From Mollicutes bacterium (GTDB lineage Bacteria > Bacillota_I > Bacilli_A > Izemoplasmatales > Izemoplasmataceae): DNA of 33,374 nucleotides. The stretch is taken from positions 1 through 33,374 of the forward strand of contig PWFC01000030.1 in assembly GCA_003554025.1 (NCBI GenBank), written 5' to 3'. A program made the position numbers and the translations under genes. Below the pieces are notes generated by a model that made no database searches, was not told the DNA's origin, and saw nothing but the letters and a program-made list of their open reading frames with translations. Position 1 is the first letter of the stretch, and every line of letters starts with the position of its first letter. Positions 1 to 10,290 of this stretch are shown one piece after another.

Positions 1-60
1 AAAGCCTTGCAAGAGAAAAAACACAACGTGAAGCGGCTTCTTGAGTTGCTTCGATTATAG
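1..60 (+). CDS. possible C-terminal end of an unknown gene (partial)
   Basis: Frame 1 is open from the window edge to a TAG at 58-60 and encodes 19 residues rich in Lys, Arg and Leu, like the end of an amphipathic helix. After the TAG the same frame stays open to about 262, which could mean a decayed longer gene or chance. The stretch 1-222 is visibly richer in A and T than the rest of the window. No start, ribosome site or recognisable domain is available, so this is only a candidate. The rest of the gap (61-222) shows no gene I can support. Confidence 0.25.
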   Translation, partial: KALQEKKHNVKRLLELLRL

Positions 61-222
61 GATATCTTATCTCTTCTTCTTTTTTCCTCTTTTTGGTCTC
101 ACATCATTTACAACTCTACAGGAAAAGGCAAGTCTATCAAAACTCTCCAAGCAACAATTTCAAAACGTATTTCAGCTATTGTTCTTCGGGATGATATCGC
201 TTACATTCTCTTGAACGTAGAA

Positions 223-246
223 AAAACCGGCCCATTGGCCGGTTTT
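223..246. terminator. bidirectional intrinsic terminator after the riboflavin operon
   Basis: A perfect 10-bp inverted repeat (AAAACCGGCC, loop CATT, GGCCGGTTTT) overlaps the stop codon of the HAD phosphatase gene. Read on the minus strand it is followed by a run of T, as in a factor-independent terminator. A flanking A-tract and T-tract make it usable from both sides. Confidence 0.85.
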
Positions 247-904
247 AAAGAATGTCGGTGAGTTCGCGGACGTTTGAGATGATTTGGTCCGCGTCGTCCA
301 ATTCGCCTTGACGGGCAAAACCGTAGGCGGCGCCGATGGTGTGGATGCCGTTTATCTTTCCCGCTTTGATGTCGTGGGTGCGGTCGCCGACGATGACCAT
401 CTCTTCGGAAAAGTCTTCCATGGTTTTTGCGAGCACTTGGTGCTTCTCTTCGACGCCGGGATAGGTTTCTGAACACACCATCCGGTCGAATAGTTTGTCA
501 AGCCCGAACGTTTCGGCGTGGGCGTGCATGTAATAGTTCTTGCAGTTGCTGATGAACACGAGGGCGTAGCCTCTTTCTTTCAATATATGCAGCGTATCGA
601 GAGCGCCTTCAAAAAGTCTCGCTTCGCCCGCTTCGATCAAGCGGCGCATTTCCTCGCTGATGACGGAGGAAGCCTTGTTTTTGGCTTCATCGGAAAGCCC
701 TTTCCCAAAGGCGTTCCACATTTCCGTAGGGGTTTGGCCTAAGAACTGGGAAATTTCGTCGTATGTCCACTCCCTTTTGGGGGCGCCATGGTGCTTTTCG
801 AGGTAGCGATACGCTTTCAAAAAGGCGGGTTTGTAGATGTGCATGCTGTTGTGAAGCGTGCCGTCGTAATCTAGAAACACCGTGCGGATTCTTTTTTTGT
901 CCAT
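245..904 (-). CDS. HAD-superfamily phosphatase, last gene of the riboflavin operon
   Basis: This is a 219-aa haloacid dehalogenase hydrolase. Motif I is FLDYDGT (nucleophile Asp12, acid/base Asp14), motif II is FISN (Ser119), a motif III Lys lies around 154-160, and motif IV is GDRTHD (Asp174, Asp178). A helical cap of about 75 residues sits between motifs I and II (C1 type), as in phosphoglycolate phosphatase relatives. The start codon shares one base with the ribH stop (TAATG), so translation is probably coupled. By position it could be the phosphatase acting on 5-amino-6-ribitylamino-uracil 5'-phosphate, a step catalysed by HAD enzymes in other bacteria. That assignment is inference; the sequence alone supports only a HAD phosphatase. 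Confidence 0.9.
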   Translation of the reverse strand: MDKKRIRTVFLDYDGTLHNSMHIYKPAFLKAYRYLEKHHGAPKREWTYDEISQFLGQTPTEMWNAFGKGLSDEAKNKASSVISEEMRRLIEAGEARLFEGALDTLHILKERGYALVFISNCKNYYMHAHAETFGLDKLFDRMVCSETYPGVEEKHQVLAKTMEDFSEEMVIVGDRTHDIKAGKINGIHTIGAAYGFARQGELDDADQIISNVRELTDIL

Positions 905-1368
905 TAGCCGATCGACTTGAAAAGATTGGCCATCTCAATGGCGCTCATGGCGGCGTCGTAACCTTTGTTGCCGGCTTTGGTGCCGCTACGTTCGATGGCT
1001 TGTTCGATGGTGTCGGTGGTCAAGACTCCGAAGACGACGGGCACTTCGGTATCGAGGGAGACGTTGGCGACGCCTTTGGTGACTTCGTTGGCGACGTAAT
1101 CGAAATGCGGTGTCGAACCGCGGATGACGGCGCCAAGGGTGATGACGGCGTCGTACTTGCCGCTTTTGGCAACCTTTTTCGCCACGAGCGGGATTTCAAA
1201 AGCGCCCGGGACCCAGGTCACTTCGATGTTGTTTTCGTCCATGCCGTGGCGGGTGAGCGCATCGATCGCTCCGTCTAGAAGTTTGCTGCCGACGAACTCG
1301 TTGAAACGGCCGACGACGATGTTGACCTTCAAACCTTTCGCATCAAAATTGCCTTCGTACTTTTTCAT
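904..1368 (-). CDS. ribH: 6,7-dimethyl-8-ribityllumazine synthase
   Basis: RibH condenses 5-amino-6-ribitylamino-uracil with 3,4-dihydroxy-2-butanone 4-phosphate to give lumazine, the substrate of riboflavin synthase. It usually forms a 60-mer or a pentamer in the cytoplasm. The 154-aa protein has the normal length. It shows RFN (21-23), PGAFEIP (54-60), [14 protein letters not shown] with the catalytic His88, GVLTT (114-118) and [10 protein letters not shown] (127-136). The ATG overlaps the TGA of ribBA (ATGA), and the stop overlaps the HAD start, so it sits in a translationally coupled chain. Confidence 0.97.
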   Translation of the reverse strand: MKKYEGNFDAKGLKVNIVVGRFNEFVGSKLLDGAIDALTRHGMDENNIEVTWVPGAFEIPLVAKKVAKSGKYDAVITLGAVIRGSTPHFDYVANEVTKGVANVSLDTEVPVVFGVLTTDTIEQAIERSGTKAGNKGYDAAMSAIEMANLFKSIG

Positions 1369-2576
1369 TTTTCTTCCTCCTTGAATTTGAGCAGGTGGCC
1401 CAATTTTTCTTTTTTGGTTTTCAGGTAATGGCGGTTGCGTTCGTTGTGGTTCATTTGGATGGGGACGCGTTCGACGATTTCAAGGCCGTAGCCCGAAAGC
1501 CCGGAAAGCTTTTTGGGGTTGTTGGTCATCAGGCGTATCTTCCGGATGCCTAGGTCCCTTAGTATCTGAGCGCCGATGCCATAATCGCGCGCGTCGGCGG
1601 GGAAGCCCAAAGCTTCGTTGGCCTCGACGGTGTCCATGCCTTCATCTTGCAGGTGGTAGGCCTTGATTTTGTTGATCAGGCCGATGCCTCTTCCCTCTTG
1701 GCGCATGTAGAGCAACACGCCTTTGCCGGATTGTTGGACTTTGACCATGGCCGCGTTTAATTGTTCGCCGCAATCGCAGCGTTGTGAAGAAAACGCATCG
1801 CCGGTCAAGCATTCCGAGTGCACGCGGACCAGCACTTCGTCGTCTTCGTGAATCTCGCCTTTGACCAAGGCCACGTGGTGTTCGCCGCTGAGGGTGTTTT
1901 CATAGCCGATTAAGTCGAATTCGCCGTGTTCGGTCGGAAGGGTGGTTTCGGCCGCCCTTCGAACGTAGACGTCCTTGCGGCGGCGATACGCAATCAAATC
2001 GGCGATCGTAATCATCAGCAACCCGTGCTTTTCGGCGTACACTTCCAAATCGTCGACACGGGCCATGGTGCCGTCGTCGTTCATGATTTCGCAAATGACG
2101 CCGGCCGGTTTCAGCCCCGCAAGACGCGCCAAATCGACGGCGGCTTCGGTGTGGCCGGCGCGTTTTAACACGCCGCCATCTTTGGCGATCAACGGGAATA
2201 CGTGCCCGGGTTTTTTGAAATCGGTCGGCCTTGCCTTCGGGTCAAGCGCTCCTTGAATCGTTTTGGCGCGTTCGTACGCGCTGATGCCGGTTTTGGTGTC
2301 GATGTCGTCGATCGATTCGGTGAACGCGGTGTGCAGCGTGTCGGTGTTGTTGTCGACCATCTGGTCGATGCCAAGTTGGTTGAGCCGTGTTTGGGTCATC
2401 GGGAGGCAAATTAGGCCGCGGCCGTAGGTCGCCATGAAGTTGACGCTTTCGGGCGTTGCTTTTTCGGCGGCCATGACGAGGTCGCCTTCGTTTTCACGGT
2501 CTTCATCGTCGACGACGATGACCATGTCGCCTTTTTTGATCGCTTCGATGGCTTCATCGATGGTATTGAATGGCAT
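1365..2576 (-). CDS. ribBA: bifunctional DHBP synthase / GTP cyclohydrolase II
   Basis: This 403-aa fusion supplies both precursors of riboflavin. The N-terminal half (about 1-200) is 3,4-dihydroxy-2-butanone 4-phosphate synthase with the acidic motif [10 protein letters not shown] (23-32) and [10 protein letters not shown]. The C-terminal half (about 205-403) is GTP cyclohydrolase II with zinc ligands Cys256, Cys267 and Cys269 and the RQEGRGIGL loop (292-300). Both halves keep their key residues, so both activities are expected. An AGGAGG-like site lies a few bases before the ATG, and the gene follows ribE by 11 bases. Its TGA overlaps the ribH ATG. Confidence 0.97.
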   Translation of the reverse strand: MPFNTIDEAIEAIKKGDMVIVVDDEDRENEGDLVMAAEKATPESVNFMATYGRGLICLPMTQTRLNQLGIDQMVDNNTDTLHTAFTESIDDIDTKTGISAYERAKTIQGALDPKARPTDFKKPGHVFPLIAKDGGVLKRAGHTEAAVDLARLAGLKPAGVICEIMNDDGTMARVDDLEVYAEKHGLLMITIADLIAYRRRKDVYVRRAAETTLPTEHGEFDLIGYENTLSGEHHVALVKGEIHEDDEVLVRVHSECLTGDAFSSQRCDCGEQLNAAMVKVQQSGKGVLLYMRQEGRGIGLINKIKAYHLQDEGMDTVEANEALGFPADARDYGIGAQILRDLGIRKIRLMTNNPKKLSGLSGYGLEIVERVPIQMNHNERNRHYLKTKKEKLGHLLKFKEEEK

Positions 2577-2587
2577 AAGGTTCCTCC

Positions 2588-3226
2588 TTAATATCCGTGG
2601 CGCTTCAAAAACGCTTCATCGAGCGAGGAAGAGCCGGTGTGGGGTTGGGTGAGTTTTTCGACGTATTTTCCGATGATGTCGCATTCTAGGTTGACTTTCT
2701 CGTGCACGCGCTTATCAAGCAGGGTGGTCACATCTTCCGTGTGGGGAATGATGGACACCCAAAAAGCGTTTTGTTCGGTCTTTGCGACGGTGAGCGAGAT
2801 GCCGTCGATGGCGATCGAACCCTTTTCGACGATGTAACGCATCAAGGCCGGCGCTGTGCGCACCTTGACCCAGTGTGCGATGTCGTCTTTCTTTTTTTCG
2901 GCGATGGTGCCCGTATCGTCGATGTGGCCGCTCACGATATGGCCGCCCAAACGGTCGCTCGCTTTCAAGGCGCGTTCCAAATTCAGTTTTGCGTGCGCAC
3001 GCAAGGAAGCGAAAGTGGTTCTTTCCATCGTTTCGTGCATGATGTCGACTTCAAACGCGTCGTCGTGCAGTTTCGTGACGGTCAGGCAAACGCCGTCGCA
3101 AGCGATGCTGTCGCCGATTTTCGTTTCTTCAAGCACCGTTTTCGCGTGGATGGCGACTTTCGCCGAATGCGCGGTACGCTTGATTGAACGCACGATGCCG
3201 GTTTCTTCAATTATGCCGGTAAACAT
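2588..3226 (-). CDS. ribE: riboflavin synthase, alpha chain
   Basis: This enzyme dismutates two lumazine molecules into riboflavin and a pyrimidine that is recycled by RibH. The protein has two homologous lumazine-binding barrels, about 1-96 and 97-185. Each begins with a MFTGIIEE-like or [10 protein letters not shown]-like stretch. The family normally starts MFTGIIEE, so I use the second of two adjacent ATGs (212 aa); the first ATG at 3229 would only add one Met. The ribD TGA overlaps both ATGs, so initiation is probably coupled to ribD translation, with a GGGG ribosome site just upstream. Confidence 0.96.
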   Translation of the reverse strand: MFTGIIEETGIVRSIKRTAHSAKVAIHAKTVLEETKIGDSIACDGVCLTVTKLHDDAFEVDIMHETMERTTFASLRAHAKLNLERALKASDRLGGHIVSGHIDDTGTIAEKKKDDIAHWVKVRTAPALMRYIVEKGSIAIDGISLTVAKTEQNAFWVSIIPHTEDVTTLLDKRVHEKVNLECDIIGKYVEKLTQPHTGSSSLDEAFLKRHGY

Positions 3227-4329
3227 CATATCGCCCCGCTTTCTACATCATAGGTTATGAGCACGTCTTCGTCAAAGGTTTCCATGTTTGTGCGTTTGAG
3301 CTTCGCCCCTTCGGCCACGGTGTTCACACCAATCCCGCCGACGGGGGGGAACGCCGCGTCGCCGCCGATGATTTTCGGGGCGATGAACAGATGAAACCGC
3401 TGGATGATGCCCGCTTTGAACGCGGAATCGTTGACGAAGCTTCCGCCTTCTAAAAGCACGCTGTCGATGCTTTCTTCGCCAAGGGCTTTCACCAAGGCTT
3501 GCAAATCGACGTGTCCGTCCTTGGTGGGCATAACCCATACTTCTGCGCCCTTGCGCTTGAGTGCTTCGATGTTTTCTTCGTTTGCGCCCTTGGTTACGGC
3601 AACGATGGTTCGTGTGGATTCTGTGTTTTTGAGCACGTTGCTCTCAAGCGGAGTTTCGGCGCAAGTGTCCAAGACAATCCGAATGGGATGGCGAACTTTT
3701 TTGTTCGGGAGTCGGGCCGTAAGGAGCGGATTGTCGGCGATTACCGTTTTAACGCCGACCATGATCGCCTGCACGCGGTGACGAAGTTCGTGCACAAACC
3801 TGCGGGATATTTCGTTCGTGATCCATTTGGCGTCGCCGGTCTTAGTGGCGGTTTTTCCATCGGCGCTCATCGCGGTTTTGAGAATCACAAAAGGGCGCCC
3901 TTTGACAATGTAATGGAAGAAAATCTCGTTCAGTCGTTTGTTTTCTTCTTCTAAAAGGCCCGATTCGACCTCGATTCCGGCGTCTTGAAGTTCCTTGACG
4001 CCTCTGCCGGAAACCAAAGGGTTCGGGTCGTTTGAAGCGATGACGACCCGCTTGATTCCGCTTTTGATGATGGCTTTTGTGCAAGGCGGCGTTTTTCCGT
4101 GGTGCGAACAAGGCTCAAGCGTCACATACATCGTTGCGTCTTTTGCCTGTTCGCCTGCGTTAAAAAGCGCGTTAATTTCGGCGTGGTGTTCGCCGTAAAG
4201 CGCGTGAAACCCTTCGCCGACAATTTCGCCGTTTTTTACAATGACGGCGCCGACTAGAGGGTTCGGATTGGTGAACCCTTCTCCTTTTTTCGCGAGTTTT
4301 AAAGCCCGCCGCATGTATTGTTCGTCCAT
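3226..4329 (-). CDS. ribD: bifunctional pyrimidine deaminase / reductase
   Basis: RibD carries out the second and third steps of the pyrimidine branch of riboflavin synthesis. The N-terminal deaminase domain has the zinc site HAE (49-51) and PC...PPC (Cys74, Cys83), preceded by TNPNPLVGAV. The NADPH-dependent reductase domain follows from about residue 150 to 367. The open frame extends 36 codons further upstream, but that stretch is the riboswitch terminator. The ATG at 4329 has a GCAGGTGAT ribosome site at good spacing and matches the family start, giving 367 aa. First gene of the riboflavin operon, directly behind the FMN riboswitch. Confidence 0.96.
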   Translation of the reverse strand: MDEQYMRRALKLAKKGEGFTNPNPLVGAVIVKNGEIVGEGFHALYGEHHAEINALFNAGEQAKDATMYVTLEPCSHHGKTPPCTKAIIKSGIKRVVIASNDPNPLVSGRGVKELQDAGIEVESGLLEEENKRLNEIFFHYIVKGRPFVILKTAMSADGKTATKTGDAKWITNEISRRFVHELRHRVQAIMVGVKTVIADNPLLTARLPNKKVRHPIRIVLDTCAETPLESNVLKNTESTRTIVAVTKGANEENIEALKRKGAEVWVMPTKDGHVDLQALVKALGEESIDSVLLEGGSFVNDSAFKAGIIQRFHLFIAPKIIGGDAAFPPVGGIGVNTVAEGAKLKRTNMETFDEDVLITYDVESGAI

Positions 4330-4346
4330 GAGATCACCTGCCAAGT

Positions 4347-4373
4347 AAAAATGCCCTGACAAATTCAGGGCAT
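4347..4373 (-). terminator. riboswitch-controlled intrinsic terminator
   Basis: On the minus strand a 9-bp stem (ATGCCCTGA / TCAGGGCAT, 5-base loop) is followed by a T-run, between the FMN aptamer and ribD. The 5' arm of this stem is also complementary to the 5' flank of the aptamer core (plus 4487-4495), which offers a competing antiterminator pairing. FMN binding would release the arm and terminate transcription. Confidence 0.9.
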
Positions 4374-4392
4374 GAAACGTCCAAAAAACGCG

Positions 4393-4499
4393 CATCTTCT
4401 TCCATCCAGACTGTGACTGTCGGTATGGGAATCGCACCCATTCAGCTTTCGCTCGCGGACTTTACCGCCGGTCGGGAGTTTCACCCTGCCCTGAAGATG
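4393..4499 (-). ncRNA. FMN riboswitch aptamer (RFN element)
   Basis: The minus strand carries the conserved RFN blocks in order: GGGCAGGGTGAAACTCCCG, ACCGGCGGTAAAGTCCGCGA, a variable arm, and ACCGACAGTCACAGTCTGGA, then TGGAAGAAG. The closing P1 stem is perfect, CATCTTC (4499-4493) with GAAGATG (4399-4393). It lies in the 5' leader of the riboflavin operon and is followed by a terminator hairpin. By family knowledge it turns the operon off when FMN is abundant. Confidence 0.97.
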
Positions 4500-4508
4500 T
4501 CTAAGTGT

Positions 4509-4537
4509 ATTATAGAAAAGCTTGTCGCCAAAGTCAA
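4509..4537 (-). promoter_or_regulatory. riboflavin operon promoter
   Basis: The minus strand has TTGACT (4537-4532), a 17-base spacer and TATAAT (4514-4509). It lies about 10 bases before the riboswitch P1 stem, so the transcript would start almost at the aptamer. Confidence 0.9.
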
Positions 4538-4550
4538 TTCTTTCATGAAT

Positions 4551-6044
<1,494 letters not shown>

Positions 6045-6070
6045 TTACCTCCTAGGGTTTTCTCGCAATC

Positions 6071-6100
6071 ATTATAGCATAGCCGACCGGTTTTTCCCAA
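6071..6100 (-). promoter_or_regulatory. probable glpK promoter
   Basis: The minus strand has TTGGGA (6100-6095), an 18-base spacer and TATAAT (6076-6071). A TG one base before the -10 makes it an extended -10 promoter. I see no clear cre-type catabolite site next to it. Confidence 0.7.
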
Positions 6101-6158
6101 GTTTCTTCCGTTCTTGTAGGTCTTGAAGAAGGGGAGAAAGGATTTTTTGATAAGGGGG

Positions 6159-6187
6159 TTGACAGAAAAAAAGAAATTTTGTATAGT
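6159..6187 (+). promoter_or_regulatory. groESL promoter
   Basis: TTGACA (6159-6164), a 17-base A/T-rich spacer and TATAGT (6182-6187). The CIRCE operator begins 5 bases downstream of the -10 box, covering the transcription start. Confidence 0.9.
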
Positions 6188-6191
6188 TTTA

Positions 6192-6218
6192 TTAGCAAAC
6201 GAACATTTCGAGTGCTAA
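6192..6218 (+). promoter_or_regulatory. CIRCE operator (HrcA site), degenerate left arm
   Basis: The sequence reads TTAGCAAAC, nine bases, GAGTGCTAA. The right arm matches the CIRCE consensus exactly (GAGTGCTAA), while the left arm differs from TTAGCACTC in its last three positions. Spacing of 9 is canonical. By family knowledge HrcA binds here and represses groESL outside heat stress. No hrcA gene lies in the window. Confidence 0.88.
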
Positions 6219-6252
6219 AATTCATAAATTTGACAAGGAGGTATGAGTGTTC

Positions 6253-8153
<1,901 letters not shown>

Positions 8154-8157
8154 AAAA

Positions 8158-8192
8158 AGAAGCTCGGCGAAGGCCGGGCTTCTATTTTTTTT
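8158..8192. terminator. bidirectional intrinsic terminator between groEL and the convergent operon
   Basis: An 11-bp stem (AGAAGCTCGGC / GCCGGGCTTCT, one G-U pair, loop GAAG) is flanked by A-tract and T-tract. It ends groESL on the plus strand and overlaps the stop of the convergent two-TM gene. Confidence 0.88.
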
Positions 8193-8694
8193 GCGTGTTT
8201 TGCGTTTTCTTGAACGCTTTTTCTCGCGCTTCGTAGAGGGATTTCGTGAATTCTTTCTCTTCGTCTTTGCGGATGAGGAGAATCCGTGTTTTGCGGAGCT
8301 TGTCCTGCGAATCGCGGAACTTGAAGATGACCTTCAAATATCCGAACCATCCGTAAAAAAGGGGAGAAAGACGCACGTCGCGCAAGTCGCGCAGAAAATA
8401 CTCGTTGTCCTCTTTGTCAACGTATTCCATTCGGTACTTATCGCCTTCAAGGACGAACGTCATGTTGTGATACATCCGGTATTCCCTGTAAAACCAAACG
8501 ACGCTCAGCACAAACCCTCCCAAGGCCAAAAGGCCGTAATTCAGCCATTCCGTTTCAAACAAGCGCCATTCCTGCTGGCGGTATAACGCCTCTAGGACAA
8601 GGTACAATAGGAAAGAACCGATGAGGGTGCCGACGGCGATGAGGATAGAGAGTTGCCTAACGCTTAGTGTGCCGCTTTTGAATGTGTCTTTCAT
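8182..8694 (-). CDS. two-TM protein with cytoplasmic C-terminal domain, unknown function
   Basis: I do not recognise a named family. The 170-aa protein has a short N-terminus, two hydrophobic helices (about 17-37 and 52-68) joined by a short Trp-rich loop, and a charged cytoplasmic domain of about 95 residues (YRMEYVDKEDNEYFLRDL...). That domain looks beta-rich and ends in a Lys-rich helix. A pair of helices followed by a small beta-rich domain recalls bacterial PH-domain proteins, but this is only a resemblance. The ATG has a GGGTGA ribosome site. It lies 12 bases after the NYN-LOTUS gene and closes the five-gene operon at the terminator. Confidence 0.75.
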   Translation of the reverse strand: MKDTFKSGTLSVRQLSILIAVGTLIGSFLLYLVLEALYRQQEWRLFETEWLNYGLLALGGFVLSVVWFYREYRMYHNMTFVLEGDKYRMEYVDKEDNEYFLRDLRDVRLSPLFYGWFGYLKVIFKFRDSQDKLRKTRILLIRKDEEKEFTKSLYEAREKAFKKTQNTQKK

Positions 8695-8706
8695 GGTTTC
8701 ACCCGC

Positions 8707-9447
8707 TTATTTGTTGTTTTTGACTTTGATGTAGGCGACTTTGTTCTCGATTTTCACGGAAAAAGCCTTGTGGTGCTTGAAAAACGTCAAAGGTTTTACG
8801 TTTGAGCCGTAGTTGCGCGGATGGAATCCCGGGAACTTCTTTTGCAGAAGATTCGCCACGATGCTCCAATACGCCCAACCATCGTCTTCTTGGTTCGACA
8901 CAATGATGTTTTTCAATTCTTTTTCGATGGTTTCAAGCGGCGTTATGCTGCTTTCGGCTTTTTTCTTGCGGCCGTTCTTGGCTTTTTCTTCTTTCTTGTT
9001 CTCTTCCTTGGCAAGCATCTTGTCAAGATAAGAAAACGTCTCGCAAGAGTTGACCAGGGAGATGGGGGTCTTGCTTTCTCCCATGCCGAAGACAAACATG
9101 TTGTCTTCGCGGAGACGGGTGACAAGTTTTGTGAAATCGCTGTCGCTTGTGACGAGGCAGAAACTGTCGACTTTTCGGGAATACAAAATGTCCATCGCGT
9201 CGATGATCAAGGTAAAGTCGCTGACGTTTTTGCCCGCCGTGTAGACGTTTTGCTGGACGGGAGTCAAGCCGTATTCGTTGATTTTGCTTTTCCATGCGCT
9301 CAACTGGTCGGTGGTCCAGTCTCCATAGACTCTGCGATAGTTGATTTTTCCGTGTTTGTTGGCTTCATCGATGATGATTTCTATGTATTTCGGAGAAATG
9401 TTTTCCGCATCGATGAGCAATGCGATGTTTCGGTTTTCAATGGGCAT
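8707..9447 (-). CDS. NYN-domain ribonuclease-like protein with C-terminal LOTUS (OST-HTH) domain
   Basis: The N-terminal 145 residues form a NYN (PIN-like) nuclease domain. It shows LIDAENIS (Asp13, Asn16), IIDAMD (Asp83) and LVTSDSDF (Asp102, Asp104), the acidic set that binds metal in this fold. A Lys/Glu-rich linker (about 147-165) leads to a LOTUS/OST-HTH domain (about 170-245; IEKELKNII...DGWAYWSIVANLLQKKFPGFHPRNYG), a winged-helix type known to bind RNA. The pair is known in DUF88/LabA-type proteins; their substrates in bacteria are mostly unknown. I use the ATG at 9447 because it has AAAGAGGTG upstream; a GTG at 9477 overlapping the previous stop would add 10 residues. Confidence 0.9.
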   Translation of the reverse strand: MPIENRNIALLIDAENISPKYIEIIIDEANKHGKINYRRVYGDWTTDQLSAWKSKINEYGLTPVQQNVYTAGKNVSDFTLIIDAMDILYSRKVDSFCLVTSDSDFTKLVTRLREDNMFVFGMGESKTPISLVNSCETFSYLDKMLAKEENKKEEKAKNGRKKKAESSITPLETIEKELKNIIVSNQEDDGWAYWSIVANLLQKKFPGFHPRNYGSNVKPLTFFKHHKAFSVKIENKVAYIKVKNNK

Positions 9448-9473
9448 CACACACCTCTTTTCTTTGATAGGAT

Positions 9474-10280
9474 TCACCGGATTTCATCCGGCGTGGGCAA
9501 AGTTTCTAAAAACTTCGCCAGTTCTTTGTTGAAGCCTCGGGCGTTGTCGAGACACGCCACGTGTCCCGCGTTTTCAATGACGGCGTACACGCTTTTCTCG
9601 GTGTTTTCATGCCACCGCTTGCCGACCTTTTTTACGGTTTTGTTGTCGTTTTCGCCGTGAACAATCAAAAGCGGTTTGTCCGCTTGCGCGGGGATGCCTT
9701 TGCGGGCGAGCTTGACCATCACTCGTGCGGTGTCTAACACTTCGCGCTTGCCGGTTTGTTCGGCAAGGCGCTTCATGATGAAATTTTTGCTTATTTCCGT
9801 TTTTCCCCGGTCTTTTCCGGCGATCATTTTAATAAGGATGTTGACGGGAAGGAAATAACTGATCAGCAATATGGCGTACAAACGATAATAGGTGAGCCTC
9901 CGCAAGGGAATGTGAAGCGGCGTGCTGCCGATGTCGACAAGCGCTTCGATGCGCTTGGGGTGGTGAAAGGCGATGTGCTGGGTGATGTGGCCCCCAAGGG
10001 AGAGACCGATCAAAACGGCTCGGCGAATCTCGAGTTCGTCCAAAAGACCGATCAAACATGCCCCGACCGCGTGGTAATCGAAACGGCCTTCAAAATGAAA
10101 AGATTGGCCGTGATTGGGTAGGTCAAAGACAATGACGCGGTACGTTTTCTTAAAGCGCACGACCTGCTTGATGAAGCATTTCGAATCCGCTCCGAGTCCG
10201 TGCACGAACACCAACGTTTTGGCGTCTTTCGGCCCGTAGTCGTCGTAATGTATTTTTCCGTATGGACTCTGATAAACCAT
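9474..10280 (-). CDS. alpha/beta-hydrolase
   Basis: This 268-aa single-domain hydrolase has the oxyanion-hole HGLG (27-30), the nucleophile elbow GLSLGG (Ser94), an acid in HGENDN (Asp212) and the catalytic His in NAGHVACLDN (His240). The lid region (about 120-175) is hydrophobic (YYRLYAILLISYFLPVN), hinting at a membrane-near or lipid-like substrate. There is no signal peptide. The substrate cannot be read from the sequence; esterase, lipase-like or C-C hydrolase roles are all possible. It lies 10 bases after the ankyrin-like gene and 26 bases before the NYN gene, so it is in the same operon. Confidence 0.9.
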   Translation of the reverse strand: MVYQSPYGKIHYDDYGPKDAKTLVFVHGLGADSKCFIKQVVRFKKTYRVIVFDLPNHGQSFHFEGRFDYHAVGACLIGLLDELEIRRAVLIGLSLGGHITQHIAFHHPKRIEALVDIGSTPLHIPLRRLTYYRLYAILLISYFLPVNILIKMIAGKDRGKTEISKNFIMKRLAEQTGKREVLDTARVMVKLARKGIPAQADKPLLIVHGENDNKTVKKVGKRWHENTEKSVYAVIENAGHVACLDNARGFNKELAKFLETLPTPDEIR

Positions 10281-10290
10281 TCAAACACCT

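Noticed and set aside
61-262. Open frame after the TAG at 58-60 as a gene of its own
   Set aside because: No start codon with a ribosome site, no recognisable product, and it runs into the terminator stem.
763-1278. 171-codon plus-strand frame opposite ribH and the HAD gene
   Set aside because: Antisense shadow of well-identified minus-strand genes; no ribosome site or known domain.
4330-4437. 36-codon N-terminal extension of ribD
   Set aside because: It runs through the riboswitch terminator; the ATG at 4329 has a good ribosome site and the family N-terminus.
6246-6252. GTG at 6247 as the groES start
   Set aside because: Possible by ribosome-site spacing, but the ATG at 6253 gives the conserved M-L-K-P-L start; left as an alternative.
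8821-9660. 279-codon plus-strand frame opposite the NYN gene
   Set aside because: Shadow frame over two recognisable minus-strand genes; low-complexity Phe/Val/Asp composition typical of antisense frames.
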